This document shows positions 17,944 through 27,409 of a stretch of 64,000 nt of DNA, one piece after another. The position numbers were made by a program, and so were the translations under genes. The first letter of the stretch is position 1; each line of letters begins with the position of its first letter. The DNA lies in NCBI GenBank assembly GCA_013816805.1, contig JACDDS010000006.1, forward strand, positions 124,001 to 188,000. Direction: 5' to 3'. A model generated the notes under the pieces. The model did no database searches. It was given only the letters and a program-made list of their open reading frames with translations, and was not told the DNA's origin. Origin of the DNA: Chitinophagales bacterium (GTDB lineage Bacteria; Bacteroidota; Bacteroidia; Chitinophagales; UBA10324).

Positions 17944-19180
17944 GATTTGATGATGAAGTATAAGTAGGTAATGCCAATCCGTGTTGGTCGAAGTTACATG
18001 CGCTATCCGGTAAGTTAGGGTTATTAATCACATCATAAAAGTTACTTCCTCCAAAAGGCGTCATATAAATTTTATTATCAGGGGCAAGCTGTTGAAAAGC
18101 AAAATATATTGTTACAGGTTTATCTAATTTATCATCATAAATTCCAACAGTACTCCTTGTTACAGTAAAATCTTTTTGAGTTATGTCATATTGATATAAT
18201 CTGCGATAACTGTCTGCATATAAAAATTTGCTATTTGATGAAAAAGCGCATCCTATAGTAGCGTTGCCACCTCTGTCAGCCAGCGGAATGCTATCGTAGC
18301 GGTAATTAGTGAATAGGCCATTACAGCGATCAAAATCTAAAAGATGTACAAGGAAGGTGGATACTATAAATGCATAATGATTGCCATCCGGTGAAAATTG
18401 GGCTTCATCATTAACATCTACATCTACAACTTCTCCTGGTGTTATTTCGTCAAAAGGTTTAATAACCGGACCTATTTTTTGCATCTGAGGAGCGGAAACT
18501 CCTGATGGAGAAACTAATACAGTATAAAACTCATCACTATCGTATCTGCGAACGACAATCCACCAGTCTCTGCCGTTTGCGTGTTTACAAGCTGTAATCA
18601 TTCCAAGCATCAAAGTATCTTCGATGGCATAAACATTTTTATAACCATTTACAATTGCGCCCAGGCCATTGTCCTTAGTAATATCGATTAAACTATAGCT
18701 TAGATGAAATGGTTGATAATCTGTATAACCAAATTCTATATTTTCAAACTTTTCACCTTTTTCGTAAAATAAGTAATATCTATTTGAATTACCCGGGTCT
18801 GAGATTGCAATGGCCGCTTGAGAGATTAATAAACCACCACTCGTATAAAAATCTGTTAAATAGCCCGGATTGAATTTTTTCCCATTAGCTATACTATCAC
18901 CGATACTGTTCGCAATCCATTGACCATTTGTATAAAAAAGGATATTTCCAGTGGTATCACAAATAGATGCATTAGTCAGTTCGACCAATAATTTACGATC
19001 AATACTATTGACTTCAATAGATCCATGATTAAAGTCAAAGTAAACGTTTGGTACGTATGGCTGATAACCAATTTCCCAAATGTTAGCTCGGTTCTGGGCT
19101 GGGACATTGTTAACGGAGAAAATTATAAATGAGCAGAGGATAATCTTAGTGATCAAATTAGGACGGATTAAGGATGACAT
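17900..19180 (-). CDS. Secreted beta-propeller-like protein, C-terminally frameshifted paralogue
   Basis: The protein has 426 residues with a signal peptide (about 1-28). It is a paralogue of the gene at 19211-20992: both start the mature part with NRANIWE, then share NASICDTTGNILFYTNGQWI/NSSICDTEGNILFYTNGQWI, DPGNSNRYYLFYE and MITACKHANGRDWWI. The propeller-like N-terminal body (about 30-405) is complete. The stretch linking it to the sorting domain is missing relative to the paralogue (about 80 residues holding a PKD/Ig-like domain), and the junction is out of frame, giving the alien tail described for 17695-17943. Without the sorting domain the product could reach the periplasm but probably not the cell surface. 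It is probably a pseudogene in progress. Function of the family is unknown. Confidence 0.75.
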   Translation of the reverse strand: MSSLIRPNLITKIILCSFIIFSVNNVPAQNRANIWEIGYQPYVPNVYFDFNHGSIEVNSIDRKLLVELTNASICDTTGNILFYTNGQWIANSIGDSIANGKKFNPGYLTDFYTSGGLLISQAAIAISDPGNSNRYYLFYEKGEKFENIEFGYTDYQPFHLSYSLIDITKDNGLGAIVNGYKNVYAIEDTLMLGMITACKHANGRDWWIVVRRYDSDEFYTVLVSPSGVSAPQMQKIGPVIKPFDEITPGEVVDVDVNDEAQFSPDGNHYAFIVSTFLVHLLDFDRCNGLFTNYRYDSIPLADRGGNATIGCAFSSNSKFLYADSYRRLYQYDITQKDFTVTRSTVGIYDDKLDKPVTIYFAFQQLAPDNKIYMTPFGGSNFYDVINNPNLPDSACNFDQHGLALPTYTSSSNLFKRLLSHQSQSCS

Positions 19181-19210
19181 TTTATCTGTATCTCTTAAAA
19201 ATGCTAATAC

Positions 19211-20992
19211 TTAATGTACAATTGCTACTTCAGCGCCTTGAATTATCATTCGTCCTTGCTTTATGGCATACATATATATCCCTGTAGGAAGCGTTGCTAC
19301 ATTCAGCATGCGATTCTTGAAGTAAGGGTATAAGCTTATTGAACCCACCATCTGTCCGAATTGATTGTATAATTCGAGTTCTGCATTATCTTTTGTGCTG
19401 TAGACAATATTAAGCCAATCATGGGCAGGATTCGGACTGATGTGATAAAAGTCTTTAGAAAAGTTTTGATGGTGAAGTATGCCATCTGCTATGTCAACAT
19501 AGACAGTAACCGTATCTATTCGGACATTACAACTGCTTAGGGTACCGGTGTCGGTAATAGATAAGTAGTAAGTAGTGGTGCTATAGGGTAAGGCAATTGG
19601 TTGTGAAATTGTTGTATCACTCAGTGAACTATCTGATTTCCACTGATATTTGACACCTACAACTGTTGGAATACCAAGTTGAACACTTTGACCTTTAATT
19701 ATTGTGGTATCGTTACCTGCATCTGCTGTGTAACTTGCAAGAGGACAAAGGTCATAGTTGGGGAAATTAGTTATGTTACTTGAATATATAGGAAGAGGTA
19801 AACCATTTTGTAAAAAATTAGCGTTGCTGTCAGGATGATCAGGTTCGTCAATAACATCATACGATGTATTACCGTTCCACGGGCTCATGTAAATTTTATT
19901 ATCCGGAGCAATTTGTTGGAAAGCAAATAAAGTTTCAAATGAAATATGGGAACTATCTAAAGAATAATCATACCTGGCTATATCATCTCTTGCATCAGTT
20001 AACCTTGTATTTGCTAGGTTGTACTGAAACAAATGCCAATAGGTACTTACATACAGATATTTACTACTCGGTGAAAAGCTGCAACCAAGAGGTGAATTAT
20101 CATATTGTTCTAATAGGGGCAGACTATCCTCTCTGAAATTAGAAAATAATCCGGTGCATCTGTCAAAATCAAATAGTCGGACATGATAACCTACTTCTAC
20201 AAAAACATAATAATTACCATTAGGTGAAAATGCTGCTTCACCCGTATTATCCGTTTCAAAATATTCATCAAGGACTTTATCCAATGGCTTAATTAAAGGC
20301 CCGACTTTTTGTTTATTGGCATTGGATACACCGTTAGAATCAATTAAAAAAGTATAAAATTGATCACTGTTATATTTGTGTACAGCAATCCACCAATCTC
20401 TTCCATTGGCGTGCTTACATGCAGTGATCATACCGTAGAGTAAAGTGTCATTTACTGCATGCATATTTTTTTTGTCTTTTATAATTCCACCATTCCCATT
20501 GTCAAGAGTGATATCAATAACACTATAGCTTAAATAAAATGGCTGATAATCGGTAAAGCCATATTGCTGATTATTAAAACTTTCAGCCGTCTCATAAAAT
20601 AGATAATAACGATTCGAATTTCCTGGATCAGGCAAAGCAATAGCTCCCTGTGACATTCCATTGCCACCTTCCCCACCATAATACACATCCGTTAAATATC
20701 CTGAATTAAACTTATTGCAATTCTTCAGACTATCTCCCTTCCTGTTGGCAATCCATTGACCGTTGGTATAAAACAAAATGTTCCCCTCTGTATCACAAAT
20801 AGAGGAATTAGTAATAAAAAAGACGAGTTTTCTAATAACACTAAAAGTATCAGCGTATCCAAGATTAAAATCAATTCCGCAGTTAGGGCCATAATTTTGA
20901 TACGATAACTCCCATATGTTTGCACGGTTTTGAGCCAATAGACTTGTGCCGGAGCAAATAATAAACAACCAGATAATTATATTTCGTATCAT
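19211..20992 (-). CDS. T9SS-exported propeller-like protein with Ig/PKD-like domain
   Basis: The protein has 593 residues: signal peptide (about 1-21, ending LLAQ), a beta-propeller-like body (about 22-410) with recurring motifs such as FSPNGNYYVFVE and FSPSSKYLYVSTYW, an Ig/PKD-like domain (about 415-500: AGNDTTIIKGQSVQLG, ending VRIDTVTVYV), and a T9SS type A sorting domain (HISPNPAHDWLNIVY, then LPTGIYMYAI). It is the intact copy of the tandem duplication with 17900-19180, 30 bases away. Its start overlaps the stop of 20989-24408 by four bases, so the block is probably co-transcribed. Propeller repeats suggest binding at the surface; ligand unknown. Confidence 0.85.
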   Translation of the reverse strand: MIRNIIIWLFIICSGTSLLAQNRANIWELSYQNYGPNCGIDFNLGYADTFSVIRKLVFFITNSSICDTEGNILFYTNGQWIANRKGDSLKNCNKFNSGYLTDVYYGGEGGNGMSQGAIALPDPGNSNRYYLFYETAESFNNQQYGFTDYQPFYLSYSVIDITLDNGNGGIIKDKKNMHAVNDTLLYGMITACKHANGRDWWIAVHKYNSDQFYTFLIDSNGVSNANKQKVGPLIKPLDKVLDEYFETDNTGEAAFSPNGNYYVFVEVGYHVRLFDFDRCTGLFSNFREDSLPLLEQYDNSPLGCSFSPSSKYLYVSTYWHLFQYNLANTRLTDARDDIARYDYSLDSSHISFETLFAFQQIAPDNKIYMSPWNGNTSYDVIDEPDHPDSNANFLQNGLPLPIYSSNITNFPNYDLCPLASYTADAGNDTTIIKGQSVQLGIPTVVGVKYQWKSDSSLSDTTISQPIALPYSTTTYYLSITDTGTLSSCNVRIDTVTVYVDIADGILHHQNFSKDFYHISPNPAHDWLNIVYSTKDNAELELYNQFGQMVGSISLYPYFKNRMLNVATLPTGIYMYAIKQGRMIIQGAEVAIVH

Positions 20993-23900
20993 CTGATAAT
21001 TATTAATTTACTTCTCCACTTTGGAAGATTGTTATCACTTAAATACATAGTATAAAATCCCGGTAGTAAACTTGAAATATCAATTTCTCTCTTTCCATAT
21101 GTCCCATAAATATCAATATCCATAATAATTTTACCGCTTAAGTTAGTTATATAAAATTGATATTCCTTATCCAAGGGCAATGAGTAATCGAGAAAAAACA
21201 TTTTATCTGAAGGATTGGGGTAAACATTCATAGATACTTCGGTTTTATCTATAGAAGCATTTTTGATTTGCTGAATTGAATTACATGTTTGGTTATCATT
21301 ATAAATCATCGAATCATTCATCAACTCATACATACCGCGAGCCAAATAAACGGCATTGCCTCCTATGAACGGACATTGATTAGCAATTTCTAATATGTCC
21401 CTTGTCTGTGCTTCGGTAAATGTATCAAGGCCAATAGCGATTGTAGCTAAATAAATTTCATCAATAGTTTTTTCATTACTCTCTAATTGACGTTGTGTAA
21501 TGATTTCATTTAAAATATTTAAAGCCTTATTTTTATTATTATCCATTGAATCAGCCCAATCAATTTCTTTAAACTGAATCACAGAACCAATCAAATTATC
21601 GACTTGGCTAAAAAGACCAATATTATTGCTTTGAATGGTATCATTAAATATTTGTAATGAAGGTATTGTATCTTCTAATATGGTATCACCTATAGTTGTT
21701 TCATATAAATTCTGCTTTTCATACCAAATCATTGCATCGTTACTTGGAAAAATTGAATCGACTGCAGTTATAATTTGTGCTACTTCAGTAGAATCAATAA
21801 CATTATTCGATGAATCCGAATCTGAAGATGCATCCCTCATTTGAGCCATAGGTTCATTTGGACAAATCGGTCCACAATCAAATTCCTTAATACCAGACGC
21901 AGTATTTCTTACAATTTTTTCAGAGCTTGTGTTGCTTCCTGAAGATTTTGCATAATATATATCAGTGCTGTTTAAAAATTCAAAATTTATAATGGGAGGA
22001 AATGCTAAAACGTTTCTGTACAAAGCAAAACCACTATTAGCAAACACCCCACTTCCCGTTCCGATATATTGGTTACCAGGTGCAATACCTTGATTGTCAA
22101 CTTTTTGATCACTAATTACTCCTTCAGTAGAATTAATAAGCCCTACAGATATTCCTTGATCATGATATTTTAGAATATTTCCTTTTATAAATGATCCGGT
22201 ACATGTCCCTAAAAATTCTAAACCAAAAGCTTCATTATCTGTTGTATTGCAATTAATAATGTTATCGACGGCATTACTAAATGATATTCCTCTTTCACTA
22301 GTATAACCGCTTGATGATGAATGTGAGCTTCCTGAAATATTATTGCACTGAACAGTTGCTGAGTTTACATTACTACAACTTATACCATAATAGCCATCAG
22401 AAGCCTGAGAAGATAATTGAAGATTAACGGTATTACTATTAATTAAAATAGATTTAGCATTTAGAAATTGCATTCCATATTGTTGACTATTAACTGTTAT
22501 AGTGTTCCCTGTAAACTGAGCAGCTAATGAAGATGTTTTAGAGTAAGTATAGTAAATCCCATATTTACCGCTTGAAGAGCCGGAATTAATAAGAGCAATA
22601 GAATTACTTGATACATCTATGGGTGGAGATCCTGAAAAAACATTATTATTGTTTAGTGTAATTCCATTGGTCGCATCCGTTATATCATTACTTAGTATCG
22701 AAAATGGAAATGTAGCGTTTTTGAAGGTTATCGGTTTATCGTCATGAGTAAAAGTATTTTTGTTGATGCTCCCACCTAAACCTTTGGTACCATTTCCACC
22801 ACTACCATCAACATACACACCATAATATTTTCCCGTTTTAAAGAGGTTTTTATTAGCTCCTGATCCATCACCAACATTTATTGTATATGAACTTGTACCT
22901 GATCCCAATATTCCATATGTCGCATAGGCTGAATTTCCATTATCATTTTTAGAAAAATTCTGAAAAGTATTTTTAAGGATAGTGGCATTTGTATGGTCTA
23001 AATAAAGACCATAATCAGCATTGTCAAATGTATTTCCAGTTGTGCTATTTCCAATACTCAAACTGGATAAGCCAACAGCTTTGATATATATACTAGTTCG
23101 TTTAGTATTATTTGGAGGCAAAAGATTGTAATTCGCATCGTCCTTAAAGGTACACCCCGTAATTTGAGAGATTTGGGATGATGAGCTTCCCAGGCTTACC
23201 GCAATATAATTATTATTAAAGATAGTGCTTTGAATTTTAAAGGTGGAACTTTTATTATCACTTAAGTCAATTCCAGTAATAGCATTTTCAATATGTGTGT
23301 TATTGCTGGTTACAATTTTTGAACCTGAATTTGCAGGTCCGCTTTTAATACCGTTCCACATATTTGAGGGATCACAATTGGTAAAGGTGGTTCCATTTAA
23401 CGTTAAGGTATATCCATTTAAATCAACTTCAGCCCCACTTGCAAAAGTTACATTACTGCAATTTGTAAAAGTAAAATTCTCATTCAGAGTAAAGGTACCA
23501 TTGATGGATATCTGTTTACTTTCATTGCTAAGAGTATGAGTAGTTGTATTGATATTATTTTGCTCGCTTGTTCCCGCTAAAAATCCTTCAAATGATGAAG
23601 CGGTAACATCTAAAAATGTTAATCCTACCGGTGAGTTACAACAGTTGTTAAGTGTCGAAGGTAAATGAGTAACCTTTGCTGTTGCCCAATCAGGTGTTGT
23701 GACTGTACAAGTTGAACCATCACTATTATTTTTTATAATTTGAACTCTGTAAACACCATCTGTAGTTGGTGATACAGAAATTGATGTCTGACCATTTAGT
23801 TTTGCACCATTAACATACCATTGAATTGAGTAACCGTTTCCAGGATTATTTATCATTAGATCCGCATTGTAACCATAACAATATTGTAAATTACCGGGAG

Positions 23901-24408
23901 TTGTAATATTAGCTGAAGGTGGATTTGAACACCCATCGGTAAATTTGGCGACGAAATAATCATATTCTTCACAGAGAGCTGCATCGCCTGAATAATTAGG
24001 ACCATCAAGTGCCGTTTGTTGAAATCCAGAAGTAGCTATACCATTGTTACTATTAGTCTCAGATGAAATATAAATATCACCATTATTATGATTTACTGCT
24101 AGAACACCATTATACCAATCGGCTGCTTGGACCTCAGAAGTACCTTCATCGTTACTTCCCCCAAAGTAGGTACAATACAATAAATTTTGGGCATTTTTAT
24201 CGAATATTGCGAAACAATAGTCACCACCAGTGTTAGGGTCACATTTTCCTCCAAACATTGGTTGATATGTAGTTGCAGCATTGACTATTGGCAGAGTATT
24301 ACTTTTTGTATAGGACCCAACATAAATTTTAGTTCCTAAAGGATTAACATCCAATGCCCGTAATTGATCGCTTCCGGGGCCTCCAAAAGTAGTACCCCAT
24401 TGTCTCAC
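20989..24408 (-). CDS. Giant T9SS protein, 3' part of a frameshifted gene (beta-helix region)
   Basis: This frame of 1139 residues lacks a signal peptide. Its real beginning lies in the other frame (24419-26443); upstream of its first Met the frame continues back to about 24478, encoding LTTSGGQDGFIAKFNSNGV. Residues 1-165 continue the SBBP-type repeats of the 5' part (QWGTTFGGPGSDQLRALDV). An Ig-like domain follows (about 170-255), then a long right-handed parallel beta-helix (about 280-850) rich in Asn, Ser and short strands such as NTFDNADYGLYLDH. The last part is an alpha-rich segment and a T9SS domain (VYPNPSDKMFFLDYSL, then LLPGFYTMYL). Beta-helix folds often bind or cleave polysaccharides, but no catalytic motif is evident. 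Confidence 0.75.
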   Translation of the reverse strand: MRQWGTTFGGPGSDQLRALDVNPLGTKIYVGSYTKSNTLPIVNAATTYQPMFGGKCDPNTGGDYCFAIFDKNAQNLLYCTYFGGSNDEGTSEVQAADWYNGVLAVNHNNGDIYISSETNSNNGIATSGFQQTALDGPNYSGDAALCEEYDYFVAKFTDGCSNPPSANITTPGNLQYCYGYNADLMINNPGNGYSIQWYVNGAKLNGQTSISVSPTTDGVYRVQIIKNNSDGSTCTVTTPDWATAKVTHLPSTLNNCCNSPVGLTFLDVTASSFEGFLAGTSEQNNINTTTHTLSNESKQISINGTFTLNENFTFTNCSNVTFASGAEVDLNGYTLTLNGTTFTNCDPSNMWNGIKSGPANSGSKIVTSNNTHIENAITGIDLSDNKSSTFKIQSTIFNNNYIAVSLGSSSSQISQITGCTFKDDANYNLLPPNNTKRTSIYIKAVGLSSLSIGNSTTGNTFDNADYGLYLDHTNATILKNTFQNFSKNDNGNSAYATYGILGSGTSSYTINVGDGSGANKNLFKTGKYYGVYVDGSGGNGTKGLGGSINKNTFTHDDKPITFKNATFPFSILSNDITDATNGITLNNNNVFSGSPPIDVSSNSIALINSGSSSGKYGIYYTYSKTSSLAAQFTGNTITVNSQQYGMQFLNAKSILINSNTVNLQLSSQASDGYYGISCSNVNSATVQCNNISGSSHSSSSGYTSERGISFSNAVDNIINCNTTDNEAFGLEFLGTCTGSFIKGNILKYHDQGISVGLINSTEGVISDQKVDNQGIAPGNQYIGTGSGVFANSGFALYRNVLAFPPIINFEFLNSTDIYYAKSSGSNTSSEKIVRNTASGIKEFDCGPICPNEPMAQMRDASSDSDSSNNVIDSTEVAQIITAVDSIFPSNDAMIWYEKQNLYETTIGDTILEDTIPSLQIFNDTIQSNNIGLFSQVDNLIGSVIQFKEIDWADSMDNNKNKALNILNEIITQRQLESNEKTIDEIYLATIAIGLDTFTEAQTRDILEIANQCPFIGGNAVYLARGMYELMNDSMIYNDNQTCNSIQQIKNASIDKTEVSMNVYPNPSDKMFFLDYSLPLDKEYQFYITNLSGKIIMDIDIYGTYGKREIDISSLLPGFYTMYLSDNNLPKWRSKLIIIR

Positions 24409-24418
24409 GCCATTAGAA

Positions 24419-26443
24419 TTAAATTTCGCAATAAAACCATCTTGCCCTCCTGACGTGGTTAAAATATATGCACCCTTCTTCAGGGGAAAAAGTGAAATTT
24501 ACTTGTGAACAAGTTACAGCAGATTGACATGAGATACGATCAGGACTGGAAGCATCACAGGTAGATACAGTATGACCTGCAATATAAACGTACCCTGCAT
24601 CATCTACTTTAATTGCTCGCCCTCGCTCATTGCCTGGGCCGCCGTAAAAGGAACGCCAATTAACTTTGCCATCGGCACTGTTCCACGAAATTAGCATTGC
24701 GTCTATATCACTTTCGTTATCTGCACCTGTGCATGAATTATCATCAAATTTACAGACCTGATATACACCTTCAGATTTTCCTGCCAAAGGTTCATCATCT
24801 GCATTACATCCGACCGAGCCAACCATGTAAACTGTAATTCCATCTTTACTTACTGCCACAGTGTGTCCTCTTTCCCTAGCGCCTGTGGTACCAAAATAAG
24901 AACCCCACACCTGAGCAAGATTACTTGCATTCAATAGCTCCATCATAATATCTCCTGCACAGGCATCAGTTGTCCCCCCATTGTCACAGTTTGTTGGATT
25001 ACCACTATAGGTTAGTTGCTGCGCTGACCCAAAAGGGATATTGCTAGTACTTTCTGAACTTTCAGATTTCCCTGTAAGAGCTAATTTAACTATGCCGTCG
25101 CGGGGATCGAGAAAGGAAGTAATGCCAAGAAAATAATCATCCTTGCTACCACCAATATATGTGCAAGCATCAAGAGCAGTACCATTTTTATTGAATGCCG
25201 CAACTATACCATCATTTGAAGAACCCGCAGCGTTATGTAAATTTGTACCATCAGTCGAAGGAAGACCTACACTGTTCGATTTTCCCGCCATATATATTTC
25301 ATTCGTTAAAGGATTTGTACAAACCGAATATCCTTTTTCAGCATTGACTCCGCCGAAATAAGTTACAAAAATAGGTGTGTTATCTGCTTTATATTTTGCA
25401 ACGAAAGCATCGTCATCAACTATTTCTCCACAGCTATTGTCATTTGGGTTTAGCGAAAGACTATTAAAACATTGATCATATGAGATAGTGGAAGCAAAGT
25501 TATTTTTTGACGTAGTTCTCCCTGAGATTATTATATAATCCGAGCCATCAGCTTTATCATGATCTACAACTATTTCATCAGGTAAATCATTTTTGCTACT
25601 CATATTTGCACCTGCAGAATGATAAAAGCTGTAAGCTATTTCAGGGTCAATTATATAATCAAGCTTTTCCTTTAATTTTGAATGCTTAAACGACAAAATA
25701 TTGTTTTTCAGTTCATAGCTTATTTCGGATTTAATCTGCACTTTATTTTCAAAAATGATTGGTTTCGATTCCTGAATAAATCCTAACTCTTCACCTAGAG
25801 TTAATGTTCCGTTTAGATTAACGAACATTTCTTTAGCACCGGAATATTCCAACTCTATATCATTTGCATTACCATGAGGATGAATGATCCACTCATATTC
25901 CGGCCTTATTTCCCCTTTTTCATTCTCTTTAAATGTAAACAGCAAATCTAAGTGATCGTATACGTTGTGATATGTCACTTGATTAAATAAGTGCACATTG
26001 CCGACACTTATATATTCAGTGAAATAATTGTAATAAAACGGAAGTTGATCTTTAGCATCTACCGTTATATTTTTATTTGCCTTAACAAAATTGACATTTG
26101 TTATCGAAGACATTCTTTTTAGTAAAGGATCAGGGTTATCCTCGTCATCATTATCTAAATCGGTACTGGGATCGCCTGCTTCACTAAAGTTACCATTGTT
26201 TGATTTGATATTAGTGAATTGGTAGGTAAAGCCGTTGGCTCTTAGAATTAAACTGAAACCCTTATCATAAAATATATAGAGTACATCGTTTCGCTGATGA
26301 CGGTTCTCATCAATTATTTGTCCCTTGTTTTCAATATAACCCTTGGGTATAGGTGGGGCCTTTTGAACATCACCCGCAATACCATTTAAGGTAAGAAGTG
26401 AAAATAATAAATACAATGGTTGTAAAAGAGATTGAATTTTCAT
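24419..26443 (-). CDS. Giant T9SS protein, 5' part of a frameshifted gene (SBBP repeats)
   Basis: This frame has 674 residues: signal peptide (about 1-24, ending NGIAG), a conserved N-terminal domain (PKGYIENKGQIIDENRHQR, about 34-240) of the kind seen before SBBP propellers, then beta-propeller SBBP repeats (about 290-650) with the pattern 'VTYFGGVNAEKGYSVCTNPLTNEIY'-like units, for example YFGGVNAEKGYSV, YIGGSKDDYFLGI, YFGTTGARERGHTV and FYGGPGNERGRAI. After FSPEEG the frame runs into an unrelated tail ending at 24419. Deleting one base of a GGG run near 24477 on the minus strand joins it exactly to the next frame (GAYILTTSGGQDGF). Together the two would encode about 1815 residues. It is either a genuine lesion or an indel in the assembly. 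Confidence 0.75.
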   Translation of the reverse strand: MKIQSLLQPLYLLFSLLTLNGIAGDVQKAPPIPKGYIENKGQIIDENRHQRNDVLYIFYDKGFSLILRANGFTYQFTNIKSNNGNFSEAGDPSTDLDNDDEDNPDPLLKRMSSITNVNFVKANKNITVDAKDQLPFYYNYFTEYISVGNVHLFNQVTYHNVYDHLDLLFTFKENEKGEIRPEYEWIIHPHGNANDIELEYSGAKEMFVNLNGTLTLGEELGFIQESKPIIFENKVQIKSEISYELKNNILSFKHSKLKEKLDYIIDPEIAYSFYHSAGANMSSKNDLPDEIVVDHDKADGSDYIIISGRTTSKNNFASTISYDQCFNSLSLNPNDNSCGEIVDDDAFVAKYKADNTPIFVTYFGGVNAEKGYSVCTNPLTNEIYMAGKSNSVGLPSTDGTNLHNAAGSSNDGIVAAFNKNGTALDACTYIGGSKDDYFLGITSFLDPRDGIVKLALTGKSESSESTSNIPFGSAQQLTYSGNPTNCDNGGTTDACAGDIMMELLNASNLAQVWGSYFGTTGARERGHTVAVSKDGITVYMVGSVGCNADDEPLAGKSEGVYQVCKFDDNSCTGADNESDIDAMLISWNSADGKVNWRSFYGGPGNERGRAIKVDDAGYVYIAGHTVSTCDASSPDRISCQSAVTCSQVNFTFSPEEGCIYFNHVRRARWFYCEI

Positions 26444-26794
26444 AGATAAAAGAATGTATGGTGAATTTATAAAATAGGTAGTGTGCCTCTATTTAAATGT
26501 GTAATCGAACTTTTTTATAGATGAGTTACAAATAATGAAATCACATAGACCCTAATAACTCACAAGATAAACGAATAGTAATTACATGTATACTTTTAAA
26601 AGATAAATTTTAAAATATACTAATGCGTGATATTGGTTAACAAGATGATTGGGATTAAAAGATATTTTGCTCCACCGCATTTCCCCTCGCGAGTAGACAA
26701 CACGGTGGGTTATAACATCCGCCTTTTCCTTCGAGATACACGACAGAGAAGTAATGTTTTTTATAAGGTATTTATTTAAGGATTTCTTTTCTGA
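26444..26794. other. Intergenic region of 351 bases
   Basis: AT-rich DNA between the start of the giant T9SS gene and the end of the lipoprotein gene. I see no ORF with recognisable content, no tRNA and no clear hairpin. Part of it must be the promoter of the T9SS block, but no perfect TAnnTTTG with a spaced TTG was found. Confidence 0.5.
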
Positions 26795-27373
26795 TTAAAA
26801 TTTTTTAATACTTACATCATCTATCCATATATCAGAGCCTGTTATATGAAAAAAGATTCCTGATGTTAAAGTTTCATCGGGAGAGAAGTTGAAGATGAAG
26901 CTCGCCTGCTGCCACTGTAAATACTGTTCCCTGATATTGTTATTTGAGAACCTTAATATATCGTAGTCTGGATATTTTATAAAGCATTCAAGGGAGGTAG
27001 TATCTGATGGACCGGCAATTTTATAATAGAAGGTTACTCTGTACTCTGCATTGCACATATTTCTAAATTGTATAAAGGATTCGAAAGAACCAAAGCTATC
27101 GCAATTGTGCACGTGCAAACATTTTGATCCATTATAGCTGGAATCTGAAATCTTAGTGATAGACCCATTTACACAAGTATCTGAATTGAAGGCTTCGGGG
27201 CATTCCAAATCATCAAAATCTCTGCAAAGTGCATATGGATACAGAAGCATGCAATCATTATGATATTGACAGCTCAGGCAGTTAATGCCCCCGTTTTTGC
27301 TGCAGCTGGAAATCAGGGCGCATGAAAACAGGAACAGAAAAAGCAACAAATGAAGTGGATAAGCGCATTTCAT
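26795..27373 (-). CDS. Putative lipoprotein with a carbohydrate-binding-like fold
   Basis: This 192-residue protein has a lipoprotein signal (about 1-24, with LISSC as the most likely lipobox; an earlier SC at residue 18 is an alternative). The N-terminal third is Cys-rich (CLSCQYHNDCMLLYPYALC, about residues 35-53), which may form disulfides. The rest (about 75-192) has the strand pattern of jelly-roll CBM4/9-like domains: GSKCLHVHNCDSFGSFESFI, YRVTFYYKIAGPSD, QQASFIFNFSPDETLT and a closing DIWIDDVSIKKF. The 'W-I-D-D-V-S' ending is typical of such domains. A sugar or surface ligand is plausible but not shown. It is divergent from the cytochrome gene. Confidence 0.65.
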   Translation of the reverse strand: MKCAYPLHLLLFLFLFSCALISSCSKNGGINCLSCQYHNDCMLLYPYALCRDFDDLECPEAFNSDTCVNGSITKISDSSYNGSKCLHVHNCDSFGSFESFIQFRNMCNAEYRVTFYYKIAGPSDTTSLECFIKYPDYDILRFSNNNIREQYLQWQQASFIFNFSPDETLTSGIFFHITGSDIWIDDVSIKKF

Positions 27374-27409
27374 AGATAACTAAAATTAGCTTTATTTTTG
27401 AAAGGACAG

